Of a DNA stretch of 17,479 nt, positions 1 through 6,893 are shown piece after piece. Made by a program: the position numbers and the translations under genes. Positions within the stretch are counted from its first letter, which is position 1. Each line of letters begins with the position of its first letter. This stretch comes from Phlegmacium glaucopus (Eukaryota > Basidiomycota > Agaricomycetes > Agaricales > Cortinariaceae): the NCBI GenBank assembly GCA_015039465.1, contig MU130104.1, forward strand, positions 84,642 through 102,120, read 5' to 3'. The notes below the pieces were generated by a model, which saw nothing but the letters and a program-made list of their open reading frames with translations, searched no databases and was not told where the DNA came from.

Positions 1-357
1 CCTGCTGTTCCAACCTGAACCCTAACTCAACTAACTACCCCCATTCACCAGCTCACCAGTTTCCATCGCCGCTTCTGTTGAGTCCTCTAAGTACTCTCCG
101 GTCTCGGTCAATTGGTTGGACATTAGACCCATATATTGTGGTCTGCTTCCAACCTGAGCCCTAACTCAACTAACTCAATTCTACTACCCCCATTCACCAG
201 CTTACCAGTTCTACTACCCCCATTCACCAGCTCACCAGTTTACCAGTTCTACTACCCCTCCGGTCATCAGTCTCCATCGTCGTTTCTGCTGAGTCCTCTA
301 AGTACTTTCCGGTCTCGGTCAATTGGCTGAACATTAGACCCATATATTGTGGTCTGC
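1..357 (+). repeat. Satellite-like tandem repeat, two units
   Basis: Two head-to-tail units run from about 1 to 145 and from about 142 to 357. Each starts with 'ccaacctgaRccctaactcaa', passes through 'cccccattcaccagct' and 'gagtcctctaagtact', and ends with agacccatatattgtggtc (125-143 and 336-354). The second unit is longer because a 30-bp subunit is duplicated (181-210 and 211-240). A third copy lies in mirror orientation at 2057-2235. The small reading frames here are low-complexity Ser/Pro strings and are not credible genes. Confidence 0.85.
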
Positions 358-390
358 TGTTCACCAAGTTCAGCTTGCGAACACAGGTGC

Positions 391-410
391 TCTGGTCTGG
401 TCTGGTCTGG
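391..410 (+). repeat. Microsatellite (TCTGG)4
   Basis: Four perfect copies of the pentamer TCTGG lie between the second and third copies of the agacccatatattgtgg motif (the third is at 434-452). This looks like simple slippage and has no visible coding role. Confidence 0.85.
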
Positions 411-644
411 TCTCTGCGAATTTGTTGAGTAGTAGACCCATATATTGTGGTCTATTGCTCAACAACTTGCAAGTTCAAGTTGCAAGTGGAAACAACACAC
501 ACATGTTCAAACACTCTATTCGCACTCTTAAATCTAATTCTCGAGTCAAACTTGAAATAAATCTTTTAGTTGTTAGTGCTGAAGCCTAGTATTCAGGGTG
601 AGGGTGGAGGGAGGTAGTAGAAGCTGATGTCCGGAATCTTTAAA

Positions 645-910
645 CCACAAAATATGGGTCTAAAGCTGCCGAGATTTGGAGTGGAGCTATCAAAGGAAGA
701 GCGAGGTGGGTGTTTGACAACAAATTTAGGCCACAAAATATGGGTCCAAAGGTGTTGAGGAAACAAGCCACCAACATCTGGTAGAAAGAGGGAGAGAGAC
801 TTGAGTTGTGAGCAGTTGAGAGTTTAAGGAGTATGGAATATAGTATGTTGATAAGCGTTGGTAGGATCTTCAGGGTATTGACAACTCTAAAAGACCACAA
901 AATATGGCTC
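645..910 (-). repeat. Inverted copies of the agacccata...tgtgg motif
   Basis: The motif ccacaaaatatgggtc, the ordinary reverse complement of gacccatattttgtgg, occurs at 645-660 and 731-746. A copy with one change (ggctc) lies at 895-910. The spacers are 70 and 148 bp and are unalike. Together with the forward copies at 125, 336 and 434 the cluster forms an inverted arrangement of one short motif. No gene is apparent in 460-1026. Confidence 0.75.
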
Positions 911-1026
911 TAGAGTCGAAAAGGCAACCGATGTTTAGATAAAACTTGGAATGTAACATACAAAGTATGAATAAAGTCACCGTATAATGATTGGTAGACA
1001 GGAATTCAGACGCAAGGAGTTAGAGA

Positions 1027-1248
1027 GCCATGAAACCTATTAAATTTTAGTACCTATTTTGTTTACCTGCGCAAGTCCAGGAGTTACCGGCACATAAAAA
1101 GAGAGGTTTAACGTTAGCATGTCAGCTTGTGGATGGATAAGCTCTACTCTCTCCACCGTTTGGATTGGGCAAAGAAGGGTGGGTAGCTGGGTTATCAGAG
1201 GGTCATGAAACCTATTAAATTTTAGTACCCACATGTCTTATCTGCGCA
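1027..1248 (+). repeat. Direct repeat pair, about 45 bp
   Basis: The string ccatgaaacctattaaatttt and its flanks occur near 1029 and again (as tcatgaaacc...) near 1204. Both copies are followed by 'agtacc' and, about 20 bp later, by 'ctgcgca'. The offset is about 175 bp. The rest of the interval shows no gene. It could be the ends of a small non-autonomous insertion or a remnant tandem duplication. Confidence 0.7.
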
Positions 1249-1261
1249 CTACAGGATTCAG

Positions 1262-1699
1262 TTGTGCATAGATGCTGATGTTTCTCGTTGTCTTACGGAG
1301 CTTGGGGGTGGCTGTTTCGTCGTCTCTATTTCCACCCGATTGCACATAGGCGGTGGTAATATGTTACCCGAGGGTGACAATTTATGTATCTCTTTTATCC
1401 TTTCTGCTGCCACCCACATGTCCCTGACAGCCCTCTCGCTCGCTGTCCCAGGCGCTCCGCCTACTCTTTTCCTATTCAACTCGCAGAGCTCCTGTCGGGA
1501 CCGTACGATCCCCCATCCATTACCAGTCATCATCGTCCGTTCTCCATCCCGACCCTACCCATTGCTCCCGGTCCACACCCATATTCATCTACCCAGACCC
1601 GACCCTCCACTAAATGCTGCCACCTTCTCCGATAATCATTATTTCTAAGTCCCCTTCCGACCACGGGCTCGTTGTCACCGTTCGTCTTATTGGTTCTCT
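1262..1699. other. Unassigned C/T-rich stretch; orientation undecided
   Basis: Open frames exist on both strands here, but their translations are low-complexity (Pro/Ser/Leu on one strand, Gly/Arg on the other) and match no family I recognise. About 1545-1610 contains repeated 'acccgaccc' and 'ccacaccc' strings like those in subterminal regions of fungal DNA transposons. The mirror block that is certain from about 1700 may begin inside this stretch, for example as LINE 3' sequence. I could not place the boundary. Confidence 0.4.
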
Positions 1700-1800
1700 C
1701 ACCTTGGTACACTAACGCACCCTTAGTACTACTAATTCCTATCCCCCTCACGACTTGTTAGTATTTCTACCAAAGGTCCGTCGTTATCCGTGTCAACTGG

Positions 1801-2037
1801 TCGTTCTTCCTCTCCCTCAGCCAAAAGGCAAACTCAAATGCCGCTTCCTACACCGCAAGCACGACCATCACTCCCGTAACCTCCTCCTTTACTTCCTGAC
1901 AAAGCTGACACTTCGGAACCGTCACACCCGTCCTACCACAAAGTCTCGCCGCATACGCCTTCTCCACAACTAATTCTCCCCTCACCGGCCATGCCTCGAC
2001 CCGCTACTAACGCCTAACCGCTGCCAACTCTCCCAGA
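1801..2037. other. Mirror-written LINE (Tad-like) ORF2 C-terminus
   Basis: Read right to left from 2037 without complementing, the frame gives LDPLNRRQSAIIAQLRTGHS, then a CCHC-type finger CPHCQGFTVETVLHFLLQCP, then YQHERHILRRKLKRK and LSFLL at about 1801. The RRQ...LRTGH...LN..L.RI core followed by C-x2-C...H-x4-C is the conserved tail after reverse transcriptase/RNase H in fungal non-LTR retrotransposons of the Tad/I type; that family assignment is from memory. The frame opens directly after the adapter, so the upstream RT part is missing. About 79 codons are open. This is a fragment with no complete element. Confidence 0.85.
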
Positions 2038-2056
2038 TCTAGCCTTCTCGCAGCAC
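2038..2056. other. Illumina TruSeq adapter remnant, mirror-written
   Basis: Reversed without complementing, these 19 bases read CACGACGCTCTTCCGATCT, the 3' end of the TruSeq universal adapter. Their plain complement reads AGATCGGAAGAGCGTCGTG, the start of the matching read-through adapter. Nineteen consecutive matches cannot reasonably be chance. It joins repeat sequence to LINE sequence, so the underlying contig was built partly from chimeric, untrimmed reads before it was reversed. Confidence 0.96.
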
Positions 2057-2235
2057 GGTGTTTTATACCCAGATTACAAGTTGGTTAAGCGGCTCTGGAC
2101 TCTCATGAGTCTCCTGAGTCATCTCTACTGCTACCCTTGACTACTGGCCTCCCCATCATCTCGACCACTCGACCACTTACCCCCATGATCTTACTCAATC
2201 ACCTCAATCCCAAGTCTAACCATTGTCCTCATTTC
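2057..2235. repeat. Mirror-written copy of the 1-145 repeat
   Basis: Read right to left from 2230, the text runs ctcctgttaccaatctgaac, then cctaactccactaactc, cccccattcaccagctcacc, ctactacccctccggtcatc, gagtcctctgagtactctc, aggtctcggcgaattggttg, and ends aacattagacccatattttg. It follows the forward units at 1-145 and 142-357 step by step with scattered substitutions. Alignment to the normal reverse complement fails. Confidence 0.93.
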
Positions 2236-2286
2236 GTAACCTGGCCTTCAATGCTAACTTATGAAAGCCCCGGCCATTGATTGCAA

Positions 2287-3071
2287 ATGACATCGCCTTA
2301 CTCAGACACGAAGTACATAACTTCTTTTGTCTTTTTCACTCGAAATTCCGACCTTCATCAGACGATGATGACATTGAGAAGGACACAGTCGGAAGCTTCT
2401 GTTTCGTCTGGATTGTGGATGTCTGTCCGAGTAAGTTTTCTTGTTCGCTCATATTTCCATTCAAAACTAAGTAATGCATTTGTAGACTCCTCAACATTTA
2501 ACGTCCATCGAAGAAACCAATCCACCCAGTTCCTAGCTCTCCACCTCTCCTAACCGGGGCACCTACTCTCCGATTTATAAACTCTCACCTCTACCTCCAC
2601 TTCTGCTGCCATCGGCAGTTTTGAAGTGGGTGGGCGTAACCCAGCAGCCGTGAAAAGGGCTCATGTTCGTCCACTTTCCAAGTAATTACTCCAACTCCAT
2701 TATCGATGATGGGCAAGGTCTTCTGTAGAAGACTCGCTGTTTGAGAAAACAACTACCGTTCCTCCATGTCATCTGACTGTCTTTGATGATGATTATTCCC
2801 ATCCTCTGCAAGGTGGATCACTTCCTCCCAATCAATTCCGACCTCCATACATCCTCAGTATCAAGAGCATTCATAGAATGAAAGATTATGATACAATGAT
2901 CAATGTTAGTATTTCCACCCTTTTTTGTCTATCTCAAAATTTACAAAATATACATTACAGATGCTGGGAGGACACCTTCATTGTCATTCCATTGGATCTC
3001 TCATCGCATCGAGGCACTCTGCCATGCAGGGAACTCAGATGTACAAGGCCAGGACACCTATGAATCGCTAA
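2287..3071 (+). pseudogene. Unidentified multi-exon fungal gene, degenerate
   Basis: Three stretches look coding. The first begins near 2287 and contains TLRRTQSEASVSSGLWMSV, followed by a clean 55-nt intron (2431-2485, GTAAGT...TGTAG). A middle stretch around 2590-2680 contains SAAIGSFEVGGRNPAAVKRA. A last stretch from about 2727 contains HLTVFDDDYSHPLQGGSLPP and HRMKDYDTMIN, a 56-nt intron (2905-2960), then MLGGHLHCHSIGSLIASRHS, ending at TAA 3069-3071. An in-frame TAG near 2534 and frame changes between 2535 and 2727 mean it is either broken or has introns I failed to place. I do not recognise the family. Its orientation is normal, which bounds mirror block M1 on the right. Confidence 0.5.
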
Positions 3072-3246
3072 ATGTCATCCTATCAATTTGGTGGTGAATT
3101 GATGATCAAAGCTCAACAAAGTCTTTTGGAACGACATAGCTGGGAGGATTGACAAATATAGGAGTCATATTAATAAACTCATCGATCCTTATCTATATCC
3201 TCCACAATCATTGTTAATTCATACCACCTAATCGAACCTCGCATCC

Positions 3247-3531
3247 ATGCCTTCTGTCCATTGTCCCCGATGCGCAAAGAAGTTCAAGGATCAGACCAGT
3301 CTTCTTCAACATATGAACCAGCCATCTTCCTCCTGCTTAACGCACTTCGAAGAGCGTATCAACATCTTCAATGCTCTTCAATCGGGTCCAACAACATCTG
3401 AGAGTGATGATATGGGTCAAGAAAGTTTTGAACCACCCGATTTTATGGATCACAATGCAATACTCAGCGACATCCCAGGACACCCCAGGACACCCCAGGA
3501 CATCCTAGAGCTAGCACAGGTAAAACTTTGA
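3247..3531 (+). pseudogene. Plavaka-type transposase N-terminus, copy 1
   Basis: A 94-codon frame begins MPSVHCPRCAKKFKDQTSLL and has a C-x2-C...H...C zinc-finger-like start, followed by acidic sequence. This is how many Agaricomycete Plavaka (CACTA/EnSpm-like) transposase genes begin; the family is recognised from memory. It terminates after 94 residues instead of the 900 or more expected, so only the N-terminus remains. The end (IPGHPRTPQDILELAQ) is altered by a short tandem repeat. A second, partly deleted copy of the same region lies at 4486-4932. Confidence 0.7.
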
Positions 3532-3625
3532 GTAGTAACAAGCTTATCCAAGGACACCAGTCAGGACAAACCTAGGACAGCATAGATAGAACTTTTCAGC
3601 CGTCACCCATTTTCTCAGGACAAAC
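3476..3625 (+). repeat. Short (c)caggacacc repeat cluster
   Basis: The unit ccaggacacc repeats in tandem at about 3475-3505, and looser caggac copies continue to about 3625 ('caaggacacc', 'caggacaaacct', 'taggacagc', 'caggacaaacc'). The tandem part lies inside the truncated Plavaka frame and lengthens it. This may be a repeat expansion or transposase-site-like repetition. No function is visible. Confidence 0.7.
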
Positions 3626-4485
3626 CTTTAGTGTATCCTGGTGCATTGACCATCTGGATTAAATCACATCAGGAAGACCGCTGGGAGTCCCTATAGAATT
3701 TATGACATTTTGCTAGCAAAATCTTGAACCTGCTGCGATCCAGGAAAGTAGTTTTGCAGTTTATATCAATAAGCAGAGCTGCTATTAATATAATTTAAAC
3801 ATATTCAGGGTCCTAAAACAATTCTCTACCATCTTTAAAAAATTTCCTTTTTTGGAATTTATGTAATCTACCCTGACCCAAAATGCTGTAGATCATCAGT
3901 GACCAATGGTCTGTGCGCCATCCAAAAGATATATAAACCACCCACAATTTTGTTTTCTTATTTCCTACTTCCCCAAGTATTATACTAGTATATATATGTA
4001 TCACTATTTTATTATTATTTTATTACTAGTAATATATATGATCATTATAATAATTGAATATAATTTTATTACAAATAATATTATTCTGTTGTGTGAGAAC
4101 ACTCAATTATCTGGTTTAAATATGTTTTCTAACATAAAATCCAAAGCCTAGACTAAAGCTCACTCAAGATGCAATACTCAAGGATGCATCGAAGATTCAT
4201 CCGTCAAGATTGCCAACCCAGATTATACCGCAGAGAATATCGACTCACAAAAACTCGATGCCTAAAGACACACACAAGTTACCTCACGATTGCCCAAAGA
4301 CAGCAACTAAAATTTGACTGCAGTCACCACCAGGATAACTTGCTACTCCCACGATGTACCATATATTGATCCCTTCGAGCACTTATACCACCGACCGTTC
4401 TGCTATGGGGCTACTTCCCAGGACATTGTCATGCACAGCCCAGATTGGACGAAAACATTGCATGTACAATGATACAAATACTTGC
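3532..4485. other. AT-rich interval without a credible gene
   Basis: No conserved protein was seen on either strand or in mirror reading. Positions 3960-4090 are extremely A/T-rich with repeated 'attattattt', 'tatatat' and 'ataata' strings. The small frames are low-complexity. The interval separates the two Plavaka N-terminal copies, so it is either an insertion or the spacer of a duplication. Confidence 0.6.
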
Positions 4486-4928
4486 ATCCATGCGCAAAGC
4501 ACTTCGTAACAGCATAACAAAACATACAATCAATGTCCGTTCTTCAATCGCTTAGTCCTCAAAAAAACATGAGAGCGATGACATGGCTCAAAAAAATTTT
4601 GAGGACCACCCGATTTTATGGATACAATGGAAGATTCTCTGCGAACTTCCCCTCATTCCCCATTATCCCCTCCAACGGCCGCATCTCAAAACCCTGAAGA
4701 CGGGGTAAATCCATTCAGCATCAGGAAGCACCCTACATCTGGCAGTCTATTTGGATGTGGCGAGACGTTCATGGATCAATTTGACAAGGATAAATTTACA
4801 GAAACGAGGAAGGAGCACCTATACTATCCTTTTGCATCGGGGGACGAATGGGAGCTAGCCTCATTTCTCCTTCATTCTTGCCTAAGCATGGCTGTCATAG
4901 ACCGTTTTCTAAACCTCAAACTGGTGAG

Positions 4929-4932
<4 letters not shown>
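4486..4932 (+). pseudogene. Plavaka-type transposase N-terminus, copy 2
   Basis: The start (gcatccatgcgcaaag) matches copy 1 with an internal deletion, and about 4497-4640 repeats 3339-3465 with substitutions, including the shared 'accacccgattttatggat'. The open frame from 4618 ends with FMDQFDKDKFTETRKEHLYY, PFASGDEWELASFLLHSCLS and MAVIDRFLNLKLV, the strongly conserved block of Plavaka transposases just upstream of the zinc-cluster/DDE region. It then runs directly into the 48-A homopolymer, so everything downstream is missing in this orientation. The matching C-terminal half lies beyond the A run, written in mirror image. Confidence 0.8.

Positions 4933-4978
<46 letters not shown>
4931..4978 (+). 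repeat. 48-A homopolymer at a mirror junction
   Basis: An uninterrupted run of 48 A starts right after LNLKLVS of the forward Plavaka fragment. On its right, at 4979, the mirror-written Plavaka C-terminus begins at once. No polyadenylation context or element end is visible. Its exact placement on the forward/mirror boundary suggests a join or gap-fill artefact rather than a retroposed tail. Confidence 0.9.
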
Positions 4979-4979
<1 letters not shown>

Positions 4980-4980
4980 C

Positions 4981-6420
4981 CTTAAGACTTGTCATCGATT
5001 TCCTTAATATAAACCACTCTGCCGCTAGCCGGTGTAAAGGTTTTGTTCCTCAGTCCAGTTGTCTGCGAGAATGAACGACGTTACCTTCATACAGCGGATA
5101 CTCAAGCACTAATCGAGCGAAAGGGGCAAACTCTTATATATTACTACTAAAGCCGAGACCTATTCCAGGAGCTCGACATCAACTTGGACTTTATAAGAAC
5201 AACTAGACCCCATGTTACAGTTTGGTTGCACGTATACATTCCTTTGTTAGGAGGGTTTTCTCCGCAAAGTACAGACCTTATTACGCCTTCTGCTCTGTGT
5301 TAAGGTGCTGAACTACTGGAACTCTTAAACCCCCAATCGTGCCATAAGTTAATAACGTTCTACTTGACATAGGTCTGGAAATTCCGGTGATACACCGGTA
5401 AGTGTTCGACCTAGCTCCAATCGTTACTGACCTAGTACCGCGGGATTAAGGGTAAGCGGTCTACCTCCCGTCCGTAAATGTCGGAGTCTGCCCTCCAAGT
5501 ACACCTATCACTATACGAAATAAGACGTTTGCTTTAAAGAAGGTATAGACGTTTACACATTTACCATCACCAGGAGCCCTACGTCTCGTCGCCGGTGGTT
5601 CTCAAGACTATATAGACGGTAGACATTACTATGCAACGTACATCAGCCTGTCACGAAGTGCATTTAGACCTTATAATTTGTTTCAACGGTGTAGTAGTTA
5701 CTCGTATGTAAATATACTACCTAGAGCCAACTCTACCTTCCGACGAACTCTGCTCGTTTTCCATACCCGACCGTAACCATCTTGAGCCGACCCACCTGGT
5801 AAGGGCTCCAACCGTCGAACCCGTTTTATTAGTCCTACTCTCGCGTTCCTGAAAACACTATGGCCTAAATATACCAATTGTTCTAGTCGACAGCAGAGTT
5901 ACTAACTCAGCAGCGACCTTTATGATAACCTCAGTAACAACAGAAGCAGACAACTCCTTTTGGAACGTGCTTTCAGCTGGGGTCGTAGTGCTTAACGACA
6001 TTTTTCCAACTTAGCAACTGTAAAGAGATGTGCCAGTTCTACAGCTGTCTAAACCCTAAGTATCAAAACTAACAACCTCTCCAGACGCCCTAGAAATTAA
6101 TGTAGTTACACTCGCGCAAGACAGGGCAGACGGCTGGTAACATCACGCTATGGCAAACGCACTTATGAACCTTACTGTGAGACGTCTTTAAGGTCAAAAC
6201 CCTACATGGTTAATAGTTATCGTACTGTAAAAGGGGCGGCTCGGGGGCGTCGTTACTAACTGAGAAACACTAGTACTTTAAGGGATTCACGATGTAGTTA
6301 GAACCACGTTTAAACGAGTAGTTAAAGGTAACTAACTCGGTCCATCGCCTTCAGGTAATCTCGAGCTTATCGTTGCTCCTTCAAACCACCTTGTCGTAGA
6401 CGTTAGTGCCGTTGTTACGT
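4981..6420. other. Mirror block M2: Plavaka transposase C-terminal half
   Basis: Read right to left from 6420 without complementing, a 311-codon open frame gives conserved Plavaka blocks: CIVAVIADAVPPNFLVAIRA, LMDFRYLAQSMEIDEQICTK, then AIDNWYIPKLEFLQSV, ALQWSADGTERAHIDVIKDP and NNQNYESQICRHLDRV. A frameshift near 5490 leads to PSGEWELGRHD and EWPHSGLKGL. A second shift near 5310 leads to WEDCFLTYARWFDIVPQINK, PLQQVRASVDLTPCFGN and finally NVADRRLTKYNSFSYCSEF beside the A run. The order matches the family. The roughly 400-residue middle expected between this and the forward fragment at 4618-4932 is absent. Two frameshifts suggest a decayed element even before the artefact. On the printed strands no frame of 60 codons exists across 4979-6660. 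Confidence 0.96.
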
Positions 6421-6849
6421 TGAATAAGTACTTTAACAAGGAACTGTATTTAGCTCTTTCTTAACATTTCATTAGATAGTGATATCTGGCTGTTTGTTCA
6501 CTCCCATATTACAATGCAGTTTGAATGATAATACTTTAATTCTTGATTGCTCTACTTCGAATTTCTGAAGTGACAAGTAAAACAATAACTAGTAGGTAAG
6601 AGTCTACCTCAGTAGTTCATTGTTGTGGTAATGGTGACAACGGAAAAGGGAGATTAAATTATGTTCATATTATTTAATATTTTAAACAAGCAAGGGCTTC
6701 ATAATGCTTAATAGTAGCAATGTATTTCCTATACAGTGCTGTACAGCGTGATATAGTGACAAAAGCGTTCTGGACAGTGCTAGTGTGTGTGACATGAATA
6801 CTATGGACACTATGACGGACTATAAGTTTGGTGACGTGACTATGACAAA
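6421..6849. other. Boundary interval between mirror block M2 and the hAT element
   Basis: Upstream Plavaka homology in mirror reading stops at about 6420, and the normally oriented hAT gene ends at 6850. The mirror boundary therefore lies between. A candidate hAT left end, TAGTGAT, is at 6477-6483 and mirrors ATCACTA at 10397-10403. Beyond those 7 bp the two ends resemble each other only weakly. No gene is visible in either orientation. Confidence 0.5.
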
Positions 6850-6893
6850 CTATGGGGAACTGTAATTTTGGTGACATGACTGTGACACACTGT
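6818..6893 (+). repeat. Tandem duplication, about 40 bp
   Basis: The segment 6818-6853 (gactataagtttggtgacg...) and the segment 6858-6893 (aactgtaattttggtgaca...) are near-identical with a 40-bp period. The inner edge overlaps the last codons and stop of the hAT gene, so the annotated C-terminal tail of that protein is repeat-derived. Confidence 0.75.

Larger units (their letters stand above)
1700..2235. other. Mirror block M1 (reversed, not complemented)
   Basis: Read from 2235 leftward without complementing, the block gives in order a copy of the repeat found at 1-145, an Illumina adapter (2038-2056), and the C-terminal end of a LINE protein. Neither normal strand gives these. The right edge lies between 2235 and 2285, because a normally oriented gene with a good intron follows. 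The left edge is uncertain and could be as low as about 1290. Reversal without complementation is not a biological rearrangement, so this is a sequence-handling artefact. Confidence 0.93.

Noticed and set aside
1..460. CRISPR-like array
   Set aside because: Repeat units vary in length, contain internal sub-repeats and have no regular unique spacers. The organism is eukaryotic.
1262..1648. Plus-strand 128-codon frame and its minus-strand counterpart
   Set aside because: Low-complexity translations with no recognised motif, next to or inside a mirror block.
4931..4978. Poly(A) tail of a retroposed element
   Set aside because: The left flank is the middle of a DNA-transposon coding frame, the right flank is mirror-written, and no target-site duplication is visible.
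4979..6420. Explaining the block as an ordinary genomic inversion or as a highly decayed gene desert
   Set aside because: An inversion would restore coding on the minus strand, and it does not. Decay would not leave a 311-codon conserved frame in the reversed, uncomplemented text.
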